A stretch of 64,000 nt of DNA from Nitrospina sp. (GTDB taxonomy: Bacteria; Nitrospinota; Nitrospinia; Nitrospinales; VA-1). A program made the position numbers and the translations under genes. Within the stretch, counting starts at the first letter, position 1. Each line of letters opens with the position of its first letter. The notes beneath the pieces are model-generated. The model saw only the letters and a program-made list of their open reading frames with translations, was not told the DNA's origin and searched no databases. The stretch is taken from the NCBI GenBank assembly GCA_018697205.1, contig JABHTG010000138.1, forward strand, positions 48,500 through 112,499, in the 5' to 3' direction. Positions 38,700 to 50,551 of the stretch are shown here, piece by piece.

Positions 38700-40106
38700 A
38701 TGCTAAATAAACATGGTCAGCTATTTCTTGCGGTAGTAATTTTTTTTGACACCATTGTTATTTCATTTTCTTGGTTGGCCGCTTTTTATATACACTTTAA
38801 AACCTCTTTAGGTCCATCCCCCCGTTATGCAACTCCAGAAATCGAAATATATTTACTTGCTTTGATTCCAGTTTGGATCGTTTTCATATTTAGTACTCGA
38901 ATATATGGTTTATACAAACCACTACGTGGGAAACCGATAAGTACAGAGTTATTTAAAATTATTAGAGTAACTTCATTTTCTGTTATTGTTTTAGCAGCGC
39001 TAACGTTTTTTTACCGTGAAGAGTCCTTCTCCAGATTTGTGGCAGTTTATTTCTATGCTATTGTGACCACCTTAATGTTTACTTCACACTTATTAGTTCG
39101 CTTAATGCTTGCAAAAGCTAGAGCACTTGGATTTAATATCCGCCATGTTCTGATTGTTGGATCTGAGGAGCTAGCCCAGTCGGTTGCTGAAAAAATTTCA
39201 CTACATTCAGAGTATGGCTTTAAAATTGTTGGGTTTTTGACTGATCACCTAGAAAAAGTAAATAATTCAATAAATGGAATTCAAGTTGTTGGTACGTTTA
39301 ATGATATCTCAGGTGTTATTCAAAAATATTCGATTGACCAATTGTTTATAGCGCTTCCACTTAATTCATACGACCAGATGGAAGAGGTGCTTGATTTACT
39401 TAGGGAAGAAATAGTTAATGTTAATGTTGTTCCAGACTTACTTAAGTTTATGGACCTTCAGGCAGGTGTTGAGGAATTAGATGGTCTTCCTATAGTAAGC
39501 CTTGCAGAATCACCTCTTCAGGGTTGGAATATTTTATCAAAACGTGTCTCTGATATTATTTTTTCATCCTTATTTATTATAGTTAGTAGCCCATTTTTAT
39601 TACTTATTGCAATTATAATAAGGCTGGATTCAACTGGGCCAGTTATTTTTAGACAGGAGCGAGTTGGTTTAGATGGAAATGTTTTTGAAATGTTTAAATT
39701 TCGTTCTATGCATGTGAACGCAGAAAAAGTAACAGGTCCTGTATGGGCAAGTAAGGGAGATAGTCGAAGAACCCGTTTAGGGACATTCCTTAGAAAAACT
39801 AGTGTGGATGAACTACCGCAGTTATTTAACGTACTTATGGGAGACATGAGTTTAGTTGGACCACGACCTGAAAGAAAAGTGTTTGTGGAAGAGTTTAAAA
39901 AATCTATCCCAAAGTACATGCTCCGTCTAAAAATGAAAGCTGGCCTTACCGGTTGGGCTCAGATTAATGGTTGGAGAGGCAACACTTCACTAGATAAGAG
40001 AATTGAGTTCGACTTATATTACATTAAGAACTGGTCGTTATTCCTAGATTTTAAAATTATTTTATTGACCTTTTGGAAGGGTCTTATAAATCCGCATGCT
40101 TACTAA
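38700..40106 (+). CDS. Undecaprenyl-phosphate sugar phosphotransferase (WcaJ/WbaP-like)
   Basis: N-terminal TMs, then C-terminal bacterial sugar transferase domain FKFRSMHVNAEK...DELPQLFNVLMGDMSLVGPRPE. Confidence 0.93.
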   Translation: MLNKHGQLFLAVVIFFDTIVISFSWLAAFYIHFKTSLGPSPRYATPEIEIYLLALIPVWIVFIFSTRIYGLYKPLRGKPISTELFKIIRVTSFSVIVLAALTFFYREESFSRFVAVYFYAIVTTLMFTSHLLVRLMLAKARALGFNIRHVLIVGSEELAQSVAEKISLHSEYGFKIVGFLTDHLEKVNNSINGIQVVGTFNDISGVIQKYSIDQLFIALPLNSYDQMEEVLDLLREEIVNVNVVPDLLKFMDLQAGVEELDGLPIVSLAESPLQGWNILSKRVSDIIFSSLFIIVSSPFLLLIAIIIRLDSTGPVIFRQERVGLDGNVFEMFKFRSMHVNAEKVTGPVWASKGDSRRTRLGTFLRKTSVDELPQLFNVLMGDMSLVGPRPERKVFVEEFKKSIPKYMLRLKMKAGLTGWAQINGWRGNTSLDKRIEFDLYYIKNWSLFLDFKIILLTFWKGLINPHAY

Positions 40107-40881
40107 TGGGAAAATATTGGCTGTTATTCCTGCTAGGTGGGGATCAACAAGGTTTCCAGGAAAGCCCATCGTTGATATTCTTGGAAAACCAATGATTCAA
40201 TGGGTTTCTGAGCAGGCTCTAAAAGCTAATTTAATTAATGAGGTGGTTATTGCTACTGATGATAAACGTATTTACGATGTGGTTTTTGGATTTGGGGGAA
40301 AGGCTATTATGACATCAAGTAGCCACCAATCAGGCACTGACAGAGTTGCAGAGATAGCTAAAAATGTAGAGTGTGATATTGTCGTAAATGTTCAAGGCGA
40401 TGAACCTTTAATCCCTTCAGAAAATATTGATCTTGTGATAAAACCCTTACTTAACTCAGAAGATCTATTTGTCTCGACGCTTATGATAGCTATTCATAGT
40501 TTGCCGGAAAGGTTAGACCCTAATATTTGTAAAGTTGTTGTTGATAATACTGGGCATGCTTTATATTTTACTAGAGCACCAATTCCTTATAACCGAGATT
40601 ATAGTTTTGTTGATAAATCAAAGCTTGTTAGTGCAACTAAAGCTAATCAAATAGACTTGGGATATAAGCATATTGGAGTGTATGCCTATAGGAAGTCATT
40701 TTTACTTAAATTTTTAAATATGAAGACAACTCGATTAGAGAATATGGAAAAATTAGAGCAATTGCGTATTCTTGAGAATGGATATTCGATTAAGGTAGTT
40801 GAAACTAAAAAAAACTCTATTGGGGTAGATCAACCTAATGATATAGCTAGGGTTATAAAAAGTATGAATGATGGAAGCTAG
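40096..40881 (+). CDS. kdsB: 3-deoxy-manno-octulosonate cytidylyltransferase
   Basis: AVIPARWGSTRFPGKPIVDILGKPMIQWV...VVNVQGDEPLI...GVYAYRKSFLLKF. Confidence 0.95.
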   Translation: MLTNGKILAVIPARWGSTRFPGKPIVDILGKPMIQWVSEQALKANLINEVVIATDDKRIYDVVFGFGGKAIMTSSSHQSGTDRVAEIAKNVECDIVVNVQGDEPLIPSENIDLVIKPLLNSEDLFVSTLMIAIHSLPERLDPNICKVVVDNTGHALYFTRAPIPYNRDYSFVDKSKLVSATKANQIDLGYKHIGVYAYRKSFLLKFLNMKTTRLENMEKLEQLRILENGYSIKVVETKKNSIGVDQPNDIARVIKSMNDGS

Positions 40882-40919
40882 GTTAGGACCTTGTTGATAT
40901 TTGTTATATTTTTTTATAA

Positions 40920-43690
<2,771 letters not shown>

Positions 43691-43886
43691 TGGTTATTAG
43701 AACCTTAAGACAGCGCTCAAATTATTAACATGTTGTATATGGTCTCTTCGTTAAATTTTTTTTGATAATGTTTTTATTATTCAAAGTATAATAGAATTAT
43801 GTTTTTTTAGCGTTTAAATCCTTTGCCGTTTGTTGTAGTCTTGATAGAATTTTTGGTATTAAAACTAATCTTATTTTTTCTTAATT

Positions 43887-44777
43887 ATGAACCAAATTAA
43901 ATCTTCTGTCTCTCACCATCGAAGACTTCCAGATTGGCTCAAGACTTCGTTGCCAAAAGGAAATGATTATTTTCGTTTAAAATCTTTAGTAGAAAAACAT
44001 GGGTTAAATACGGTATGTGAATCAGCTTCTTGCCCTAATGTAGGGGACTGTTGGTCTGCGGGCACATTGACGTTAATGATACTCGGTGAGACCTGCACTA
44101 GGTCTTGTCGATTTTGCGACGTTCCTACCGGGTCTATGAAACCTCCAAGGTTAGAAGAGCCTATAGAAATTGCAGAAATGCTATCTAAATTAAACCTTAA
44201 GTATATTGTTATAACATCTGTTGATCGAGATGATTTGCCTGATGGAGGTTCTGATATTTGGGCAAAAACTATTCATCAAGTTAAAAAAATGAATCCTTGC
44301 ATGAAAATAGAAGCTTTGATTCCGGATTTTAAAGGTGAAGATATCCTTATAAACAAAATATGTCAGGCACACCCTGATGTTATTGCTCATAATATAGAAA
44401 CAGTGGAATCTTTGCAATCAATTGTAAGGCCTCAATGTCGTTATTCATGGTCACTGAATGCTTTAGATATAGCTTCGAAAAAAAATATGATAACAAAAAG
44501 TAGTTTTATGCTTGGGCTTGGGGAAAGAAAAAATGAAGTTATTACAACAATGCGTCATTTAGCAGAAATAAACTGTCAGATTCTTTCTATAGGACAATAT
44601 TTAAAACCTTCTAATAAACACTTGGAAGTAGTTGAGTATGTAGACCCAACAATTTTTGATGAATATAAAGCATTTGGTTTGTCATTGGGAATTAAACATA
44701 TTGAGGCGGGCCCTTTAGTGCGAAGTTCGTATCGTGCAGACCGGCAAGCAAAAAGCTTGTTGGGCTCTTTTTCTTAA
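43887..44777 (+). CDS. lipA: Lipoyl synthase
   Basis: VCESASCPNVGDCWSAGTLTLMILGETCTRSCRFCDVPTG; GQYLKPSNKHLEVVEYV. Confidence 0.97.
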   Translation: MNQIKSSVSHHRRLPDWLKTSLPKGNDYFRLKSLVEKHGLNTVCESASCPNVGDCWSAGTLTLMILGETCTRSCRFCDVPTGSMKPPRLEEPIEIAEMLSKLNLKYIVITSVDRDDLPDGGSDIWAKTIHQVKKMNPCMKIEALIPDFKGEDILINKICQAHPDVIAHNIETVESLQSIVRPQCRYSWSLNALDIASKKNMITKSSFMLGLGERKNEVITTMRHLAEINCQILSIGQYLKPSNKHLEVVEYVDPTIFDEYKAFGLSLGIKHIEAGPLVRSSYRADRQAKSLLGSFS

Positions 44778-44880
44778 TAAACTAATTTGACAATCGCAGG
44801 TTTTTTAATTGTTTTATGTATTTGAAGGCTGTTATTAATGTCCTGTGATAAAAGACTGCTAGATAGTATTAAATAAAACT

Positions 44881-44892
44881 TCTCAATTGAGA
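44881..44892. promoter_or_regulatory. 12-bp perfect palindrome TCTCAATTGAGA upstream of a small ORF
   Basis: Self-complementary sequence 42 bp before the ATG at 44935. Confidence 0.35.
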
Positions 44893-44934
44893 TGCTTTAT
44901 TCACCTAATGTTTTTTAGGGAGAGAGAAAGTATT

Positions 44935-45057
44935 ATGGGTATTTTGAAAATAATTAGTGTCTGCATTTTTGCTGCTGTTGCTCTTGGGTTTTTTGCAAGT
45001 ATAGGTATATGGGCTGCCGTATCATTCCTTAGACTATTTGGAATTGAGACTCTCTAA
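44935..45057 (+). CDS. Small single-TM protein (40 aa), below the ORF track cutoff
   Basis: ATG...TAA: MGILKIISVCIFAAVALGFFASIGIWAAVSFLRLFGIETL; purine-rich AGGGAGAGAG upstream. Confidence 0.55.
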   Translation: MGILKIISVCIFAAVALGFFASIGIWAAVSFLRLFGIETL

Positions 45058-45127
45058 CATATTGGTCAATCTAGTTTACCTTTAGAATAGATGTTTTTTT
45101 ACATGCATCTTTAGTAATTTTTCTTAA

Positions 45128-45808
45128 TTAAGCTCTTTTTTTAATGGAGTTTGTCTTTACGAGGCTAGGGTTTATAGAAATCGCTTTTTGTAACTGAGCT
45201 AAGGCTTCGTTATAGTGTCCTTGTTGTAAATAGATAAGTCCTAGAATATGATGCGCTTCATGATTTGTTCTATTTAGACGAATTTCTTTTTTTAGAAGTT
45301 TGATCGAATCGTTATATTGATTTGAATTATAGTAAGAAAGTCCAATTAAATAGTGCAAGTTAGGATATCTCGGATCTATTTTTAATGCATGCTCATAAAT
45401 TTCTCTAGCTTTTTTATGCCTTTTAATCGCGGCATTTGCATTTCCTAATCGTATATGTGCCCCTGCCGAATTTGGTTCTATAGTGAGTGTTTTTTCTAAA
45501 ACCCGGATCTTTTCTTCATATAGTCCTAAGGCACCATATGCATTTCCTAAAGAAGCATATGTTTCAGTTCTCTGTGGTTGAAGTTCGATTACTTTTGATA
45601 AATGTTTAATAGCCTTCTTATACTTTCCAGATAATAAATAAGTATTCGCTATCTTTATATGTAGCGTTGGGTCATTGGGGTTTTGAACTATAGCTTTTTT
45701 GTATTTGTATATCTCTTTGTTAAAAATATCTTTAAATACTTCTGAGAAGGCATTAGCTCCTAAAAAAAGTATAACTACGATAAAAACAAAACTTACTATT
45801 CTTTTCAT
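45128..45808 (-). CDS. TPR protein with signal peptide
   Basis: Five or more TPR units, e.g. TETYASLGNAYGALGLYEEKIRVLEKTLTIEPNSAGAHIRLGNANAAIKRHKKA. Confidence 0.85.
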   Translation of the reverse strand: MKRIVSFVFIVVILFLGANAFSEVFKDIFNKEIYKYKKAIVQNPNDPTLHIKIANTYLLSGKYKKAIKHLSKVIELQPQRTETYASLGNAYGALGLYEEKIRVLEKTLTIEPNSAGAHIRLGNANAAIKRHKKAREIYEHALKIDPRYPNLHYLIGLSYYNSNQYNDSIKLLKKEIRLNRTNHEAHHILGLIYLQQGHYNEALAQLQKAISINPSLVKTNSIKKRA

Positions 45809-45845
45809 ATTGCTTAGTTTTTTTAATTTTAATTTAGTATTTAAA

Positions 45846-45862
45846 ATGCATAAGACGTGCCA
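45846..45862 (-). promoter_or_regulatory. Candidate sigma-54 promoter for the TPR gene
   Basis: Minus strand TGGCACGTCTTATGCAT against TGGCACG-N4-TTGCW: one mismatch, correct spacing. Confidence 0.75.
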
Positions 45863-45920
45863 GAACTACAAATAAAGGTAAAACTTTTTTTCTTTGATTA
45901 CTATGACTTTATATATTCTG

Positions 45921-46017
45921 AGCGCGCACTATGCATTTCTAATGCATAACAATCTCACCATGATACGTGGTGTCTCATATTGACGAGTCATTTTGAGATG
46001 TTGTGTGTGAACGCTCT
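45921..46017. other. Palindrome-rich intergenic element
   Basis: GAGCG/CGCTC ends; TATGCATT-TCT-AATGCATA; ACAATCTCA/TGAGATGTTGT; CCA-tgatacg-TGG. Confidence 0.5.
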
Positions 46018-46101
46018 TAGTTTATTTATCGACAATTCTATAAAAATAATTAGGAAAGTAGTAGGAAAGTGGACGGTAATTTGTTGTTTTTTTTGGTTAA
46101 T

Positions 46102-48120
46102 CTAATTTTCCTTATCATGACAGCGCATAAAAGACGCTCCTGAGTAAAGAGGTTCCGGGTAATTCGTTTTACACTCACGTCTTAAGGCAGAATTTTTAGC
46201 TTCATCATGAAAAATTGGGCATCGGGGATGAAAGTGGCAACCGGTAGGGGGGGTTATAGGTGAAGGGACATCACCCTTTATTACTTCTAAATTTTTTCGA
46301 ACTTCAATATCCGGAATAGCTGCTAATAAAGACTTTGTATATGGGTGTTTTGGGTTTTGAAATATTTCTAGAGTCGACCCATACTCTACAATTTTACCGA
46401 GATACATTATGGCAATTTTGTCTGCCATGTACCTTACAACGCTTAAGTTGTGGGTTATAAATAAGTAGGTTAAATTTCGTTTTGCCTGTAATTCTTTAAA
46501 AAGGTTAAGAACTTGGGCTTGAACAGAAACATCTAAAGCACTTGTTGGTTCATCTAGAACTAGAAAACTTGGTTCAAGAATTAAAGCTCGGGCAATCGCA
46601 ATACGTTGTCTTTGCCCACCAGAAAATTCATGTGGATATCTATCTAGTACAGAGTTAGGTAACCCTACCTCGTTTAAAACATATGCTATTCTTTTCTTTA
46701 ATTCAGACTCATTTATATCTTTATAATGTTCTTCTAGACCTTCACCAATTATTTTTTCGACTGTCATCCGTGGCGATAACGAACCCATCGGATCTTGAAA
46801 TACAATTTGTATTTGTTTTCTTATATTTTTTAATTCAGTAGTATTTAATTTCATTATATCTAAACCATTGAATAATACTTCTCCTTTAGCCTCCTTTGTA
46901 AGTCTTAAAATAGATTCTCCAAGAGTGGTTTTCCCACACCCTGATTCTCCAACCAGAGCTAGGGTTGACCCTTTTTGTACCTCAATATTTATATTATCAA
47001 CGGCTTTAACATGGTTAGCTATACGTAAAAAAACTCCTTTTCGAAGAGGAAACCACGTGCGTAGTGACTTAATGGATAAAATGGATTCTTCTTGTATTAT
47101 TTTCTTTGGTAATTTAATACGATTTTGATTGGTGAAATTTTTTGTTAGATTTCCGTCTTTATATAGATGACAAAATGCAAAATGATTTTGCTCAATATTG
47201 TATTGAGGACCATCATTTTTTTTACATATATCCATTACTTGGGAACAACGTTCTGCAAAAAGGCATCCCTCGCCATATTCAGTAGCACCAGGAACCATTC
47301 CAGGGATAGCATTCAAAAGAAAACCCATATCATTAGCTTTTGGAATGGAATTCATTAAGTGTCGTGTATAAGGATGAGCCATATTTTTTAAAATATTATC
47401 ACGAGGTCCTTTTTCTGCAATTCGGCCTGCGTACATAATGCAAATATCGTCAGCTATCTGATTTACAATTCCCATATCATGAGTAATAAGTAATATAGAC
47501 ATCCCTGTTTCTTTTTGAAGATCTGATATTAGTTTAAGAACCTGTGCTTGGATTGTAACATCTAGTGCTGTGGTTGGTTCATCTGCAATGAGTAATTTGG
47601 GTTTGCAGGCTAATGCCATAGCTATCATTACACGTTGTTTCATTCCGCCAGAAAGTTCGTGAGGGAAACAGTCAACTCGTTTATGAGGATCTGGAATTCC
47701 TACTTGATCTAATAATTCTATTGCAAGTTTACGAGCTGGAACTTTAGCTATTTTTCTATGTTGGGAAAGAGGTTCTTCTAATTGATTGCCTATACGATAA
47801 AGTGGGTTTAGTGATGTCATTGGTTCTTGAAATATCATAGAAATATCATTTCCGCGAATAGATTGCATTTCAAGTTCAGTGAGATTTGATAGATTTTTTT
47901 TATCAAAATTAATTTGACCGGAAGGGTGAAATCCATTACTAGCAATGAGTCTAATTATTGAAAATCCAGTTTGTGTTTTTCCACAACCTGATTCACCAAC
48001 AATAGCAAGAGTTTTTCCTTCTTCTATGTTAAAGGATATGCCGTCAACAGCACGTGCAACTTTATCCAAGCCAACGTTAAAATAAGTTTTAAGGTTTTTG
48101 ACTTCGAGTAATGTTGACAC
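46102..48120 (-). CDS. yejF: Peptide ABC transporter, fused double ATPase (YejF-like)
   Basis: Two Walker A motifs ([22 protein letters not shown]), two LSGG/FSGGQ signatures. Confidence 0.93.
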   Translation of the reverse strand: MSTLLEVKNLKTYFNVGLDKVARAVDGISFNIEEGKTLAIVGESGCGKTQTGFSIIRLIASNGFHPSGQINFDKKNLSNLTELEMQSIRGNDISMIFQEPMTSLNPLYRIGNQLEEPLSQHRKIAKVPARKLAIELLDQVGIPDPHKRVDCFPHELSGGMKQRVMIAMALACKPKLLIADEPTTALDVTIQAQVLKLISDLQKETGMSILLITHDMGIVNQIADDICIMYAGRIAEKGPRDNILKNMAHPYTRHLMNSIPKANDMGFLLNAIPGMVPGATEYGEGCLFAERCSQVMDICKKNDGPQYNIEQNHFAFCHLYKDGNLTKNFTNQNRIKLPKKIIQEESILSIKSLRTWFPLRKGVFLRIANHVKAVDNINIEVQKGSTLALVGESGCGKTTLGESILRLTKEAKGEVLFNGLDIMKLNTTELKNIRKQIQIVFQDPMGSLSPRMTVEKIIGEGLEEHYKDINESELKKRIAYVLNEVGLPNSVLDRYPHEFSGGQRQRIAIARALILEPSFLVLDEPTSALDVSVQAQVLNLFKELQAKRNLTYLFITHNLSVVRYMADKIAIMYLGKIVEYGSTLEIFQNPKHPYTKSLLAAIPDIEVRKNLEVIKGDVPSPITPPTGCHFHPRCPIFHDEAKNSALRRECKTNYPEPLYSGASFMRCHDKEN

Positions 48121-49389
48121 TTAATTATTCCTTTTTGGGTCAAATGCGTTACGTATTCCCTCGCCTACAAAAGTTAGCATTGTCAACGTTGCAGTAAGAG
48201 TTATGAATGTTGGAAGTAAAATCCATATTGCCTGAAGGTTAGTTTTCCCTTGAGCTAATAATTCTCCTATACTTGGAGCAGGACTCGGAACACCTAAATT
48301 AAGAAAATCTAGACTTACCAGAGCAAGAATTCCAGCTGTAACTTCAAATGGGAAAAAAGTTATAACTGGAGTTAAAGCATTTGGTAAAATATGCTTACGC
48401 ATAATTCTGAAATTTGAGACGCCCATTGCCTTTGCAGACTTTACATATTCAAAATTTCGAATTTTTAAAAATTCAGCTCGTATATAGGCAGCTATTCCCA
48501 TCCATGCAGTTAAATTTAGGATTAAAAATAGTAGCAGAGCCGATGGAACTAAAAATGAGCTTAAAATAATTAGAATATATAATCTTGGTATTGAACCCCA
48601 TATTTCTGTCAACCTCTGTCCTATCAGGTCTATCCAACCTCCAAAGTATCCTTGTACCCCTCCTAAAAAGCATCCAATAATAGTACCTGCAATAGCAATA
48701 GAAATTCCAAATATCATTGATATACGAAGTCCATAGATCAATCTTGCTAGAACATCACGTCCTCTATCATCTGTTCCAAGGTAGTGTCCGTCGATCCAAG
48801 ATGATTTTGTAACTAGACCAGTTTCTTTATCAATTATTTTATAAGGTGCGGCAAGAACGACGTTTCTCGTTTTACTTTCTGTAGGTATATACATATAGTC
48901 ATAACGAATAGGTGGCCACAATATCCAATAATCAAGCGGTGTTTTTGAAGTTTTATGAATAGAAATATTTTTTTTTGGTGAAATTGGACTTTCATTAAAC
49001 TCTTCTTCAAAATCATCTATTTCAATCGAAAAACTTGGTTCCTCTTCTTCAAAATCATCCAGATTAATATTAAAGGTTGATGGTTTGTTCTTAACAATTG
49101 AATTAGAATATGACTTATCTTGTATTCCATCGAGAAGATTTTTGAAATTTTTTGAAAGGTAATCAGGTTCGCTTAAAAGAGTTCCTCCAAAATCTTTTTC
49201 ACTATAAGTGAATAATACTGGAACAAATACTTTTCCTTCAACGATAAGTATAATAGGACGAGTGTTACATAAGAATTCTGCTGGACTTGTTAGTGTGAAA
49301 ATGGTGAGGAGAAGAATAAAGCTAATAAAAGCTCTTCTGTCTCGTTTAAACTTATCCCATTTAAGTCTAAAGTCTTTGGTGATTTTCAT
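48121..49389 (-). CDS. yejE: Peptide ABC transporter permease (YejE-like) with periplasmic acidic insertion
   Basis: HYLGTDDRGRDVLARLIYGLRISMIFG; GVSNFRIMRKHILPNALTPVITFFPFEV; adjacent to yejB/yejF. Confidence 0.93.
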   Translation of the reverse strand: MKITKDFRLKWDKFKRDRRAFISFILLLTIFTLTSPAEFLCNTRPIILIVEGKVFVPVLFTYSEKDFGGTLLSEPDYLSKNFKNLLDGIQDKSYSNSIVKNKPSTFNINLDDFEEEEPSFSIEIDDFEEEFNESPISPKKNISIHKTSKTPLDYWILWPPIRYDYMYIPTESKTRNVVLAAPYKIIDKETGLVTKSSWIDGHYLGTDDRGRDVLARLIYGLRISMIFGISIAIAGTIIGCFLGGVQGYFGGWIDLIGQRLTEIWGSIPRLYILIILSSFLVPSALLLFLILNLTAWMGIAAYIRAEFLKIRNFEYVKSAKAMGVSNFRIMRKHILPNALTPVITFFPFEVTAGILALVSLDFLNLGVPSPAPSIGELLAQGKTNLQAIWILLPTFITLTATLTMLTFVGEGIRNAFDPKRNN

Positions 49390-49400
49390 TTTTAATTATA

Positions 49401-50540
49401 TTAACCTTGAGATTCATCAAAAGAAATGCGTCGGTCTATTAGGACATATGTCATATCAGTTAGTAATTGACCGATAAGTCCCATCAACGAAAATATAAAA
49501 AGTGTTCCTAAAACTATTGGGTAGTCTCTTTGTATAACTGCTTGATATGAAAGTAGACCTAAACCATCAAGAGTAAATATTTGTTCAATTAAAAGAGAGC
49601 CAGCAAAAAACATAGCTAAAAATGCTGTAGGAAAACCAGTTACAAGTGGTATGAGTGCATTTTTAAGAATATGTTTGAATAAAACAATTTTTTCAGGCAA
49701 CCCTTTTGCTCTTGCAGTAAGTACATATTGTTTTTGTGTTTCTTCAAGGATGGCATTTTTTGTTAACATTGTGAGCGTTGCAAAACCACCTAATACAAAG
49801 CAAAATAAAGGAGCAGCTAAGTGATGAAGATAGTCACCTAATTTTTCTATCATTGACCAGTCTTCATACCCTGGTGTTCCTGCAGAAGTTAACCCAGATA
49901 ACGGAATAAGATGAATAATTGCTCCATCACCTGGGCCTAGGAATACGATAACAAATATACCCATTACAAACCCAGGGATACTGTATCCAACGAGCACAAT
50001 GAGGCTAGTTACCGTGTCATATTCTGTTTCATGTCTCACTGCTTTAGAAATTCCAAGGATAATACAAATAATATAAGTGAGAAAAAAACTTGTTACGCCT
50101 AATGAAGCTGACACAGGTAATTTTTCTTTAATTAGGTCTAATACAGATTTATTTCTATAAAAAGAGTCCCCAAATTTTAAAACTAGAAATCCTTCCCAAT
50201 TAGCTCTTTTAAAAAACTGGGCAGCAAATGATCCTTCTGAATATTTTGGGGAATACCATAAAAATGTTCTGATATAGCGTTCCCATAAAGGGCGATCAAG
50301 ATTATATATTTTTTTGAGCTGTTGCAAATTCGTATCGTCAATATCTGATTGTTTTATCGAAGACATCTTTTGCGCACCTCCTCCAGCCTCAGATATTGTT
50401 GCGGAATGACCTCTTAGTTGAGACTTCATTTGATCAATAGGACCACCCGGAACAAACTGGATAATCAAAAATGTAATCGTTACAATTCCAATAAGAGTTG
50501 GAAACATTAAAAGAAATCGCCGTATTATGTAAGATGTCAT
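49401..50540 (-). CDS. yejB: Peptide ABC transporter permease (YejB-like)
   Basis: YIIRRFLLMFPTLIGIVTITFLIIQFVPGGPIDQ. Confidence 0.93.
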   Translation of the reverse strand: MTSYIIRRFLLMFPTLIGIVTITFLIIQFVPGGPIDQMKSQLRGHSATISEAGGGAQKMSSIKQSDIDDTNLQQLKKIYNLDRPLWERYIRTFLWYSPKYSEGSFAAQFFKRANWEGFLVLKFGDSFYRNKSVLDLIKEKLPVSASLGVTSFFLTYIICIILGISKAVRHETEYDTVTSLIVLVGYSIPGFVMGIFVIVFLGPGDGAIIHLIPLSGLTSAGTPGYEDWSMIEKLGDYLHHLAAPLFCFVLGGFATLTMLTKNAILEETQKQYVLTARAKGLPEKIVLFKHILKNALIPLVTGFPTAFLAMFFAGSLLIEQIFTLDGLGLLSYQAVIQRDYPIVLGTLFIFSLMGLIGQLLTDMTYVLIDRRISFDESQG

Positions 50541-50551
50541 TGGGGAAAATA

